From NCBI GenBank assembly GCA_017622055.1, contig JAGARY010000388.1, positions 1 to 6,601 on the forward strand: a stretch of 6,601 nucleotides of DNA, in the 5' to 3' direction. This stretch comes from Treponema sp. Lineage in GTDB: Bacteria > Spirochaetota > Spirochaetia > Treponematales > Treponemataceae. Below the pieces are notes generated by a model that was not told the origin of the DNA, ran no database searches, and saw nothing but the letters and a program-made list of their open reading frames with translations. The position numbers were made by a program, and so were the translations under genes. Positions within the stretch are counted from its first letter, which is position 1. The number at the start of each line of letters is the position of its first letter. This document shows, one piece after another, positions 1-6,020 of this stretch.

Positions 1-1
1 A

Positions 2-463
2 ATTATTAATATTAATAGTGATAAGCAAAGTCCAATTTTAAAGCAATGCAAAAAGTTGGAAGAATATTCTTTATTAATTGACTACATCAGAGAAAGCAAA
101 AAACAGAATCCCAAAGCACCGTTAGAACAGGCAATTAATAAAGCATTACAGAATGGTGTTTTAAGTGAATATTTAAAACGCAAATCCACGGAGATTAAAA
201 ATATGTTAATTGCCGAATACAGTTACGAAACAGACATAAAAGTTCAACGCAGAGAAGCTTACAGGGAAGGTCTTGCAGAAGGAATTGAGCAAGGAATAGA
301 AAAAGGAATAGAGCAAGGGATTGAACAAGGGATTGAACAAGGTGCTGAACGAAAAGCTATTGAAACTGCTAGAAAATTCTTACAAGAAGGTCTTCCTGTA
401 GAACAAATTGCTAGATGTACTGATTTGCCGTTAGAAAAGGTGCAGGAACTAGCAAACGCTTAA
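2..463 (+). CDS. Rpn / PD-(D/E)XK nuclease-family transposase protein, C-terminal part (5' end outside window)
   Basis: The frame is open from the first bases of the window, so this is the 3' part of a longer gene. A TTG at 56 could be read as a start, but the coding pattern continues upstream of it (residues reading like NINSDKQSPILKQC), so I treat it as partial. The visible part matches the C-terminal half of Rpn-type recombination-promoting nucleases and related PD-(D/E)XK family transposases: a helical segment (LEEYSLLIDYIRE), a segment around 'AINKALQNGVLSEYL', then 'EAYREGLAEG' leading into Gly-Ile-Glu-Gln repeats. After the repeats comes a short tail (FLQEGLPVEQIARCTDLPLE) that resembles a small helix-turn-helix-like module common at the end of these proteins. 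The catalytic nuclease core would be upstream and cannot be checked here. In the family these proteins act on DNA and are linked to RecA-independent recombination. Whether this copy is intact is unknown. Confidence 0.8.
   Translation: MININSDKQSPILKQCKKLEEYSLLIDYIRESKKQNPKAPLEQAINKALQNGVLSEYLKRKSTEIKNMLIAEYSYETDIKVQRREAYREGLAEGIEQGIEKGIEQGIEQGIEQGAERKAIETARKFLQEGLPVEQIARCTDLPLEKVQELANA
281..352 (+). repeat. 12-bp in-frame tandem repeat encoding Gly-Ile-Glu-Gln/Lys
   Basis: Five consecutive 12-bp units begin at 281, 293, 305, 317 and 329, followed by a degenerate sixth unit at 341-352 (Gly-Ala-Glu-Arg). The units vary at third positions (GGAATTGAGCAA, GGAATAGAAAAA, GGAATAGAGCAA), and the last two full units (GGGATTGAACAA) are identical, which suggests recent duplication. 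Each unit adds four residues, so copy-number change keeps the frame. The encoded segment is charged and probably helical, and links the nuclease-like body to the C-terminal tail. Confidence 0.9.
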
Positions 464-492
464 TTTAATAAAAAAAGGAACCATTTTACAAA

Positions 493-1077
493 ATGAAATA
501 TTTGATTTGTTCTGACATTCACGGGTCTTTTGAGGCTTGCAAAAAAATTATTTCTCAATTTGAATCTTTTAATTGCGATAAACTCATCATTTTGGGAGAC
601 ACTTTGTACCACGGACCAAGAAATCCGTTGCCGGAAGGTCATAATCCAAAGGCGGTGGTTGAACTACTAAATAAGTATGCAGACAAAATAATTGCATGTC
701 GAGGAAACTGCGATGCGGAAGTTGATCAAATGGTTTTACAATTTCAAACAATGGCAGATTATGTTCAAATAATCGAAGATAACGTTACTTTATTTTGTAC
801 TCATGGTCATGTTTACGCACCAATTCTTTCTTCGGGAACAATTCCTGCTGGATGTGAAACGGCTTCTAAAAAAATCATCATAGAAAATCCTGCAATTTGT
901 TTTTACGGACACACTCACGTTTCTGTTTTGGAAAAATCAGAAGATTACGTTGTTTGTAATCCTGGATCTCCAAGTCTTCCAAAAATGGAAACTGCACCAG
1001 GCTTTGCAATTTATCAAAACAAAAAAATCACTCTGTATACTCTTGCTGGGGAAGAAATTAAAAATAAACATCTATAA
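493..1077 (+). CDS. yfcE: YfcE-type metallophosphodiesterase
   Basis: A 194-residue cytoplasmic enzyme of the calcineurin-like metallophosphatase superfamily, YfcE/MJ0936 branch, which hydrolyses phosphodiester substrates using two divalent metals, typically Mn2+. The full set of metal-binding motifs is visible: SDIHG (Asp8, His10), GDTLYHGPRNPLPEG (Asp36), RGNCDAEVDQM (Asn72), THGH (His104, His106) and GHTH (His140, His142), then NPGSPSLPK near the C-terminus. The HGPRNxLPEG and RGNCDxEVDQM stretches are characteristic of YfcE rather than of generic phosphoesterases, and the length fits the family (E. coli YfcE is about 184 residues). The ATG at 493 starts directly at the conserved N-terminal strand. 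AGGAA at 476-480 is the only SD-like sequence and is 12 nt away, longer than ideal. The gene follows the Rpn-type gene by 29 nt and may be cotranscribed with it. The physiological substrate is unknown. Confidence 0.92.
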   Translation: MKYLICSDIHGSFEACKKIISQFESFNCDKLIILGDTLYHGPRNPLPEGHNPKAVVELLNKYADKIIACRGNCDAEVDQMVLQFQTMADYVQIIEDNVTLFCTHGHVYAPILSSGTIPAGCETASKKIIIENPAICFYGHTHVSVLEKSEDYVVCNPGSPSLPKMETAPGFAIYQNKKITLYTLAGEEIKNKHL

Positions 1078-1120
1078 TTTTTCTGTGTTTGCAAAGGGCT
1101 CAACTCCTAACATAGTTTAT

Positions 1121-1879
1121 TTACAAACCAATTTTTACGCCAACATGTCCCATAAATCTTGAAAAGCCTTCATCATTTATAAATGAACCAAGTGGGAAGT
1201 AAGCTCCAATTACAGGGCCCAATTTCATTTTGTTTGTAATATCAAAAAGCCAGGATAATTCGGCTGTTATGTAAAATAAGCGACCTTTGCTAATGTAATA
1301 TTCTTGTATTTTTGCAACATCTAATTCTGCAGAACCACTTGTTCCAAAGTCAGTTGGTGAAACTCCTGCAGAAATTGCCGTTATTGGCAAAAGAATTCCT
1401 GCTCCTACAGAAAGTTGAATTTTGCTTTGTTTTAAGTATAAAGAAAAAGAGGCTGGAATGTTAAAAAATAAACAATAAGAAGTTGCTGTCCTGTTTTCTA
1501 TTTCTGATGGAAGAGCCATTTCATTGTGCCACAAACTGTTAAGAATAAAAAAACTAACAGAAGGTTGAATTGCCAAAAATGTATAATTTGGCCAAGAAAA
1601 TCCAATTGTAAAAGGAAACAAAATTGGAGAAGGAGCACTAACCAAAGGACTTTGTGTATTTACATAAATTGAAGAACTCATTTGAATGTTAAAATCAACT
1701 TGATTAAGAAATCCTTTAAAATCTTCTGGTTTTGTAAATTGTTTTCCAATAATAGTTTTTTGATTTCTTTCAGATTTTTCATTTTCTGTTAAAAGATAAC
1801 TCTTTTTATTTTGTTGTTCATCACAAAAAAAGGGAGAAGATATAGAAAATAAAAAAAACAAAATCAAAAATTTCTTCAT
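1121..1879 (-). CDS. Putative outer-membrane beta-barrel protein
   Basis: A 252-residue protein with an N-terminal signal sequence (Lys-Lys followed by a Phe/Leu/Ile-rich core, residues 4-18). Cys19 is preceded by Phe-Phe, which is a poor lipobox, so signal peptidase I processing is more likely than lipidation. After a polar linker (residues 20-60) the rest alternates hydrophobic and polar residues in strand-sized segments (for example about 65-112, 131-166 and 200-252). Glycine and aromatic residues are frequent and the final strand ends in VGVKIGL, as in small outer-membrane barrels. I recognise no named family. It is the last gene of a three-gene minus-strand operon: its ATG lies 1 nt after the stop of the preceding lipoprotein gene and has no clear SD, so translation probably depends on coupling. 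Expected location is the outer membrane. Porin, adhesin or scaffold roles are all possible. Confidence 0.7.
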   Translation of the reverse strand: MKKFLILFFLFSISSPFFCDEQQNKKSYLLTENEKSERNQKTIIGKQFTKPEDFKGFLNQVDFNIQMSSSIYVNTQSPLVSAPSPILFPFTIGFSWPNYTFLAIQPSVSFFILNSLWHNEMALPSEIENRTATSYCLFFNIPASFSLYLKQSKIQLSVGAGILLPITAISAGVSPTDFGTSGSAELDVAKIQEYYISKGRLFYITAELSWLFDITNKMKLGPVIGAYFPLGSFINDEGFSRFMGHVGVKIGL

Positions 1880-1880
1880 A

Positions 1881-3062
1881 TTAAATTAATTTGTTATACA
1901 AAGTTTTGTCTAAATCAACAACCAAAAATCCTGAACGTTTAATTGAATAAAAATCAGTTTCTTCCCAGGCTGCGTACAAAGTTGAACCTGAAATTACAAA
2001 ATCAGAATAAACGAATCCTCCTGGTAATTTTGGAAGACGAATTGCCACAGGTTTTCCTTCTCTAAGAATGTGTTTTCCAGGAAGTGCACCTTCTATAAAT
2101 AATGTGCCATCTTCGAACAAAATGCAACTCCAACTTTCAGCCAAAATGCCTTTTGCCTTTAATTCTTTTTCTTTAAAAGTGGCAACTTGATTTTGATAGT
2201 TTCTTGGAGAAATACCACCAATATTTTTTAATTCAATAGAAAATGACTTAGAATTAGAAAATCCAGACAAAAGTTTTTTTATTCTTTCTGGTGCTTGTTC
2301 AAAATCTTTTTGAGCTTGAAGTTCTCTAAATTTTTCTACATTAGATTCTTCCACAGAAATACTTGCGCTTGCGTTTGATGGAGAAATTGAAAGCAGCGGA
2401 ATATTTGGCTTCCATTGAATATAAGAAAAATTATTTTTGTAATTTGAAACACTTTTTATGCTACAGGTCCAGTTTTGCCCATCCCAGTAAAAATCTGTTA
2501 CTTCACTGTTTTCTTCATTTGTAATGTTATTACAATTTATTATTGGATAAGAAATTTTTGTGTTTGTGTCAAACTGAACAAGAAATAAATGCAACGAATT
2601 ATCGTTTTTGTAAGTTGCGTTTTGTATTGAATCATTAAAAAATGTGCTTTTATAAACCGAAAAAAGTGGAGTATCTTCATAAAACACAAGATTTCCAGCT
2701 GTTTTATCTGAAAACAAAGTGATATCTTTTGATAAATCAAATTTATTGTTTTGAAAACTAAGTATTCCAAGCCTGTTTACAACTGCAAATCCTTGAGTTT
2801 CTCCGTTTTTTGTATTCACAGAGTTTGCCGAACTAATACGAACTGCTTCTGTCCAAGGTACAGAAGGACATTGCGGAGCAAATTTTGGTTTTTCTACGGG
2901 AAAAAATCCATTTTCTGTAAAATAATACCAATTGTGATTTTGTGCTTTTACTTCTAAAGTTGGCACATTCACTGGAAGTTTGTTTGATTCCTTTTTACAA
3001 GAAACAAAAAATATTGATAATAAAAAAATACAATTTAAAATAAGAAATTTTGTTTTCATCAT
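1881..3062 (-). CDS. Lipoprotein of unknown function, possibly beta-propeller-like
   Basis: A 393-residue predicted lipoprotein. The signal peptide runs from Lys3 through a Phe/Leu/Ile core to a relaxed spirochaete-type lipobox, Phe-Val-Ser-Cys22, followed by a Lys/Glu/Ser/Asn tether. The mature part has several strand-like stretches with aromatic and glycine residues (GFAVVNRLGILSF, DGQNWTCSI, SWSCILFEDGTLFIEG, and LYAAWEETDFY near the end). They give the impression of WD/NHL-like propeller blades, but I cannot name a family. A Lys/Glu-rich probable helical insert lies around residues 245-270. The first ATG at 3062 overlaps the upstream lipoprotein gene by 4 bp (ATGA). A second in-frame ATG at 3059 has better spacing to a GGAAG ribosome-binding sequence (3064-3068) and may be the real start, giving MKTKFL. 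The gene is the middle one of a translationally coupled envelope operon. Confidence 0.8.
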   Translation of the reverse strand: MMKTKFLILNCIFLLSIFFVSCKKESNKLPVNVPTLEVKAQNHNWYYFTENGFFPVEKPKFAPQCPSVPWTEAVRISSANSVNTKNGETQGFAVVNRLGILSFQNNKFDLSKDITLFSDKTAGNLVFYEDTPLFSVYKSTFFNDSIQNATYKNDNSLHLFLVQFDTNTKISYPIINCNNITNEENSEVTDFYWDGQNWTCSIKSVSNYKNNFSYIQWKPNIPLLSISPSNASASISVEESNVEKFRELQAQKDFEQAPERIKKLLSGFSNSKSFSIELKNIGGISPRNYQNQVATFKEKELKAKGILAESWSCILFEDGTLFIEGALPGKHILREGKPVAIRLPKLPGGFVYSDFVISGSTLYAAWEETDFYSIKRSGFLVVDLDKTLYNKLI

Positions 3063-3922
3063 TCTTCCAAAAATATCGGCAAAGAAACCCTTGTAACTGA
3101 GACATTTTTTATAGAATCAAAAGAAAGAATTCCTAAGTGATTGTTGTCAATTAGCAAAGTATTTAACTCATTTTTTTGAACAGTTACAGATTTATTTTTT
3201 GCAATAAAATCATTTTCTGGCACATAAGATGAATAAATTGATTTTGCACTTTTTAGATTTTTAGGAAGTTCAATATTATAAACACCTTTTGGATTCAGCA
3301 ACGAGGTTTTGAACTCTGCAAAAGAAAGATCGTCTAACAATTCTTGTAAATCAATTTGCCAAGGATTATAAAATACTTTTAAATCAGTTTCTTCTTGATT
3401 GTTTATTTTTAAAATAGAAGACGCTTTTTTTTCATCAATTGTATCTTGAAACTTTTTCCAATTAAATCGACTTATAAAATTATATAAGTAATCATCACTT
3501 AGATAAGTTTCTTTTTTACTATTCCACAACAATTTCATCACTGTTGCAGAAAACCCTTTTTCCCAAGTAAGTGAATTTTCTGTGTAAGGATAAATTGTTC
3601 CCGCTGGCTTAAAAAAAGTAAATTCATTTTCGGCTTTTTTTAGAATTGGAGTTGCCACAACGCATAATGGTTTATTTTTTTCACACTGAATTGTTATGAT
3701 GTTAGAATCCCACAAAAATTCTTTTGATACGCCCTTTGAATAAATTTCCACTTTCCATTTTGAAATTTCAAGATTTTCTTCTTGAGTAGAATCAAAATGA
3801 TAAAGTCCCAGAGAAGGCAAAGAAAATTCTAATTCTTCTGTTTTTAAAGAATCAAAATAACTTTGACAACTAGTAAAAAAGAAAAGACATAAAAACTGAA
3901 TAAAAATTTTAATTATTTCCAT
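3059..3922 (-). CDS. Lipoprotein of unknown function
   Basis: A 287-residue predicted lipoprotein and the first gene of the three-gene envelope operon. The signal peptide (residues 1-18) is rich in Ile, Phe and Leu and ends in a relaxed lipobox Phe-Thr-Ser-Cys19. The mature domain is mostly polar with many Lys, Glu and Asn and frequent Trp/Phe. No enzyme motif or named domain is recognisable. The C-terminal segment (about 225-285) shows short beta-strand-like runs such as KSVTVQKNELNTLLI and LGILSFDSI. The phrase 'LGILSF' also occurs in the next lipoprotein, but this is too short to prove common ancestry. No Shine-Dalgarno is visible upstream of the ATG. The stop TGA overlaps the next gene's start. 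Probable location is the periplasmic face of a membrane or the cell surface. A partner role with the downstream lipoprotein and barrel is inferred from gene order only. Confidence 0.78.
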   Translation of the reverse strand: MEIIKIFIQFLCLFFFTSCQSYFDSLKTEELEFSLPSLGLYHFDSTQEENLEISKWKVEIYSKGVSKEFLWDSNIITIQCEKNKPLCVVATPILKKAENEFTFFKPAGTIYPYTENSLTWEKGFSATVMKLLWNSKKETYLSDDYLYNFISRFNWKKFQDTIDEKKASSILKINNQEETDLKVFYNPWQIDLQELLDDLSFAEFKTSLLNPKGVYNIELPKNLKSAKSIYSSYVPENDFIAKNKSVTVQKNELNTLLIDNNHLGILSFDSIKNVSVTRVSLPIFLEE

Positions 3923-3928
3923 ACAGTT

Positions 3929-3959
3929 AAGATAGGCGAAAAATGTAAAAAATATGCAA
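3929..3959 (-). promoter_or_regulatory. Possible promoter of the lipoprotein/outer-membrane operon
   Basis: Reading the minus strand, TTGCAT (3954-3959) and TATCTT (3929-3934) resemble -35 and -10 boxes with a long 19-nt spacer. The -10-like box ends only 6 nt before the ATG at 3922, which would make the transcript almost leaderless. An alternative pair further upstream is TTAACA (4006-4011) with TATAAA (3981-3986), also 19 nt apart, which would give a leader of about 50 nt. The region is so AT-rich that chance matches are expected. Confidence 0.3.
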
Positions 3960-4004
3960 GTTGAATGAAAAAAAATTACATTTATAATTTTATTAATATT
4001 TTTC

Positions 4005-4032
4005 TTGTTAATATAAAAATAAGTGTTATAAT
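4005..4032 (+). promoter_or_regulatory. Sigma-70-type promoter of the rubredoxin gene
   Basis: TTGTTA (4005-4010) as -35 and a perfect TATAAT (4027-4032) as -10 are separated by 16 nt. A TG at 4024-4025 lies one base before the -10 box, forming an extended -10. The predicted start of transcription is near 4039, giving a leader of about 30 nt before the ATG at 4070. Confidence 0.75.
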
Positions 4033-4057
4033 AAATTTACTACGAAATTGATATTTA

Positions 4058-4065
4058 AGAGGTGA
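4058..4065 (+). promoter_or_regulatory. Strong Shine-Dalgarno that fixes the rubredoxin start
   Basis: AGAGGTGA ends 4 nt before the ATG at 4070, an almost full anti-SD match. It selects the 52-codon rubredoxin frame over an overlapping longer open frame that begins at 4062 inside this site. Confidence 0.85.
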
Positions 4066-4069
4066 AAAT

Positions 4070-4228
4070 ATGGAAAGAATGCAGTGTGATTGTTGTGGTC
4101 ACGTTTACGATAAAGATGAAGGCGATGCAAAAAATAATGTTCCTGCAGGAACAGCATGGAAAGATGTGCCTGCAGATTATAAATGCCCAGAATGTGGTTC
4201 TGGAAAAGACACTTTCATTATCGAATAG
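4070..4228 (+). CDS. Rubredoxin
   Basis: A 52-residue small iron protein that carries single electrons in the cytoplasm. In anaerobes it typically serves rubrerythrin, superoxide reductase or flavodiiron oxygen reductases. The four Fe ligands are visible as two knuckles: Cys6-x-x-Cys9-Gly and Cys39-Pro-x-Cys42-Gly. The usual framework is also present: Val-Tyr-Asp (12-14), Glu-Gly-Asp (17-19), Pro-Ala-Gly-Thr (25-28), Trp30, Val-Pro (33-34), Asp-Tyr (36-37) and Gly-Lys-Asp-x-Phe (45-49). Length is exactly typical. One oddity is Cys8, directly beside ligand Cys9, giving a Cys-Asp-Cys-Cys knuckle where most rubredoxins have only two cysteines. It has its own promoter and terminator, so it is probably monocistronic. 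No redox partner gene is in the window. Its presence fits an anaerobic or microaerophilic organism that must handle oxygen stress. Confidence 0.95.
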   Translation: MERMQCDCCGHVYDKDEGDAKNNVPAGTAWKDVPADYKCPECGSGKDTFIIE

Positions 4229-4272
4229 TTTGATTAATTCAAAAACTTTAAATTAGTTTTGAATAATTTCGT

Positions 4273-4317
4273 AAAAGAGGTCAAGAGTTTTCGTTTGGAA
4301 ACCCTTGACCTTTTTTT
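4273..4317. terminator. Rho-independent terminator, probably bidirectional
   Basis: GGTCAAG (4279-4285) pairs perfectly with CTTGACC (4304-4310). After one A-C mismatch, GTTT (4287-4290) pairs with AAAC (4299-4302), leaving an 8-nt loop. Seven T residues follow at 4311-4317, with A residues at 4273-4276 on the other side, so the element can end both the rubredoxin transcript and the convergent DUF456 transcript, whose stop is at 4321. Confidence 0.88.
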
Positions 4318-4320
4318 ATG

Positions 4321-4803
4321 CTAAATAAAACTTGCAATGTAAATAAAAATGAAGACTAAAACGCAAATCATTTTTATTCCTGTTCCTAAAAGGAATCCTA
4401 TAAAAGCTCCAAGGGCAGCCTTAAAAACTCCGTTCCAATTTCCTTGATTATTAATTAGTTCTCCAATAAGTGCTCCAAAAAATGGACCTGCAATAATTCC
4501 AATAGGACCAACAAAAAATCCTACAATAAGACCAATTGTTGAACCTGTAATTGCTTTTTTGCTTCCTCCAAAGTTTTTTGTCATCAGAACTGGAGCAAAA
4601 TTATCTAAAATTGAAACTAAGATTGCAAAAACAGCTGTAATTACCAAGCAAAAAATTGAAATTTCATTGTAAGAAGAAAAATAACAAAGAAGTAAGCCTC
4701 CCCAAGCCAAAGGGGCACCAGGCAAAACTGGAACAAATGTTCCCAAAAATCCTACTACGAGCAAAATGCCAGCCAAAATTGTAAAAAACAAATCAATATT
4801 CAT
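4321..4803 (-). CDS. DUF456 family integral membrane protein
   Basis: A 160-residue, very hydrophobic protein matching the DUF456 family. Visible features in order: a first membrane segment (about 4-24), the family's PVLPGAPLAW motif (25-34), further membrane segments (about 33-45 and 50-68), a short polar stretch with 'NFGGSKKAITGS' (about 77-88), a glycine-rich pair of segments with GPIGIIAGPFFGALIGEL, where GxxxG spacing favours tight helix packing, and a C-terminal segment (about 125-158). The function of this family is not established and the motifs do not reveal an active site or transport substrate. The length is typical. The gene lies 50 nt downstream of the DNA methyltransferase gene on the same strand, so it could be read from that transcript, but a TTGACT box in the gap suggests a promoter of its own. 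Confidence 0.88.
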   Translation of the reverse strand: MNIDLFFTILAGILLVVGFLGTFVPVLPGAPLAWGGLLLCYFSSYNEISIFCLVITAVFAILVSILDNFAPVLMTKNFGGSKKAITGSTIGLIVGFFVGPIGIIAGPFFGALIGELINNQGNWNGVFKAALGAFIGFLLGTGIKMICVLVFIFIYIASFI

Positions 4804-4809
4804 AAAACC

Positions 4810-4839
4810 ACTTTACAAAAATTATTAATATAAAGTCAA
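4810..4839 (-). promoter_or_regulatory. Possible promoter of the DUF456 gene
   Basis: On the minus strand, TTGACT (4834-4839) matches the -35 consensus at five of six positions. TAAAGT (4810-4815), 18 nt downstream, matches the -10 consensus at four of six. The -10-like box ends 6 nt before the ATG at 4803, implying a leaderless or nearly leaderless mRNA. No Shine-Dalgarno is visible, which agrees with that reading. Confidence 0.4.
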
Positions 4840-4853
4840 GTTTTAAAATAAAT

Positions 4854-6011
4854 CTATTTTTTCACCAAAAACAGATATTCTTTTACATGTATACTTCTGT
4901 TTTCAAGGTTGCGGGAACCTCTAAAAGTATTATAAGAACTTTCCAAAACTTGCACAGAGCCAACTTCTTCCAACAAAGCAATCATTTCGTCTTTTGAAAT
5001 AAAGCCTTCGGAATTAAAAGAAATCAACAAATATTTTGCTCGCACATCTTTTACCAATTTTGAAAAGCTTTCTTTTGCAAATCTTTTTTTATTAAAAACA
5101 GACCGATTCCAATCTTTTGGAATTCCAGAAACTCTACTAATATTTTCTGTATCTGGCCTTTTGTAAGATGCCACAAGATTCAACATAAAATAATTTGAAC
5201 CATAAGGATGTTGATTATATGGAGGATCAAAATATGCTAAATCAAAAGTGCCGTCTTCTGTTAATGAATACAAATCTTCATTATTAACAACCAAATTTGC
5301 ATCTTCATTAAAAACTTTAAAAGGACATTCAAAATTACTAAAAACAGGATATGGCAATTCAATTTTTCCAAGAATTCGGCTCAAAGCATCACTGCCGTTT
5401 CCACCAAATTGACCAGTTTTTGTTTTTGAATTTTTGTAAAATCCTTTAAAAATTCCTGCGGTGTTGGCGTGAATAGAAACTTCAGAAAGCAACGGAGCAA
5501 TAAAAAAGTGTTGCAAATCTAAAGGAACTTTTTCATTTATCACTTGACGGCAAATATCTATAAATGCAGCGTTTCTTGGTGTATAAAAACAGCGTTCCTC
5601 ACGTTTTATATTTTTTTCAGATTTTGGTGCATAAAGTTCATACACAAATCCAGGAATTCCTTCATTTTTAGACAAAAAATCATTTAATCTTTTTTCAACT
5701 TCCTCACAAACAGATTTATGTAAGTCAGTCAGTTTTTTTTCCAATTCTTCATCAACATTTGAAAGATAACATTGACTTATTAAACAAGCATATTTTTCTA
5801 AATCATTTACAGTAACAGACGATGAATGTTGTTTTAAAAATCTAGAAACAATTCCACTGCCCGCAAATCCATCAAAAGTTGAAAGCTTATCTTTTTTTAA
5901 TTCAGATTTTACAATCTTCACGCCTTCTTCAATAAATGGCAAAAGAGAACGCTTGTTTCCAATGTAAGTAATCAACTGTGAATGTAAATAATTCGGATTT
6001 TCTTCTTTCAT
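4854..6011 (-). CDS. D12-class adenine-specific DNA methyltransferase
   Basis: A 385-residue SAM-dependent enzyme that should methylate the N6 of adenine in a specific DNA sequence. The motif order is that of alpha-type (D12/Dam-like) methyltransferases: motif X Tyr-Ile-Gly-Asn-Lys-Arg (16-21), motif I DGFAGSG (47-53, SAM binding), a likely target-recognition region between about 85 and 235, and motif IV Asp-Pro-Pro-Tyr (262-265, catalytic). The segments AGIFKGFYKN and GQFGG (about 185-204) and HPYGSNYFMLN after motif IV are typical of this subgroup, which is often part of restriction-modification systems. No restriction endonuclease gene is in the window, so it appears to be an orphan here. 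The recognition site cannot be read from the sequence. It starts 9 nt after the MetA-like gene's stop with no good SD, so it is probably cotranscribed and coupled. All catalytic motifs are intact. Confidence 0.9.
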   Translation of the reverse strand: MKEENPNYLHSQLITYIGNKRSLLPFIEEGVKIVKSELKKDKLSTFDGFAGSGIVSRFLKQHSSSVTVNDLEKYACLISQCYLSNVDEELEKKLTDLHKSVCEEVEKRLNDFLSKNEGIPGFVYELYAPKSEKNIKREERCFYTPRNAAFIDICRQVINEKVPLDLQHFFIAPLLSEVSIHANTAGIFKGFYKNSKTKTGQFGGNGSDALSRILGKIELPYPVFSNFECPFKVFNEDANLVVNNEDLYSLTEDGTFDLAYFDPPYNQHPYGSNYFMLNLVASYKRPDTENISRVSGIPKDWNRSVFNKKRFAKESFSKLVKDVRAKYLLISFNSEGFISKDEMIALLEEVGSVQVLESSYNTFRGSRNLENRSIHVKEYLFLVKK

Positions 6012-6020
6012 TACACTAAA

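Noticed and set aside
281..340. Short repeats that could suggest a CRISPR array
   Set aside because: The 12-bp units are directly adjacent with no spacers and lie in frame within a coding sequence.
1078..1120. A terminator between the convergent yfcE and barrel-protein genes
   Set aside because: I looked for a GC-rich hairpin with a T run and found only weak GTTT/AAAC pairings, not enough to call one.
950..1162. A 70-codon plus-strand frame over the end of yfcE
   Set aside because: It is an out-of-frame shadow of yfcE with no ribosome binding site and no recognisable motif.
2540..2957. Small frames on both strands within the middle lipoprotein gene
   Set aside because: Their translations are low-complexity shadows of the 393-residue lipoprotein frame, which has a signal peptide and coupling to its neighbours.
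4062..4256. A 64-codon open frame overlapping the rubredoxin gene
   Set aside because: It begins inside the Shine-Dalgarno of the rubredoxin gene, is in a different frame, and its translation resembles no protein. The rubredoxin frame has all conserved residues.
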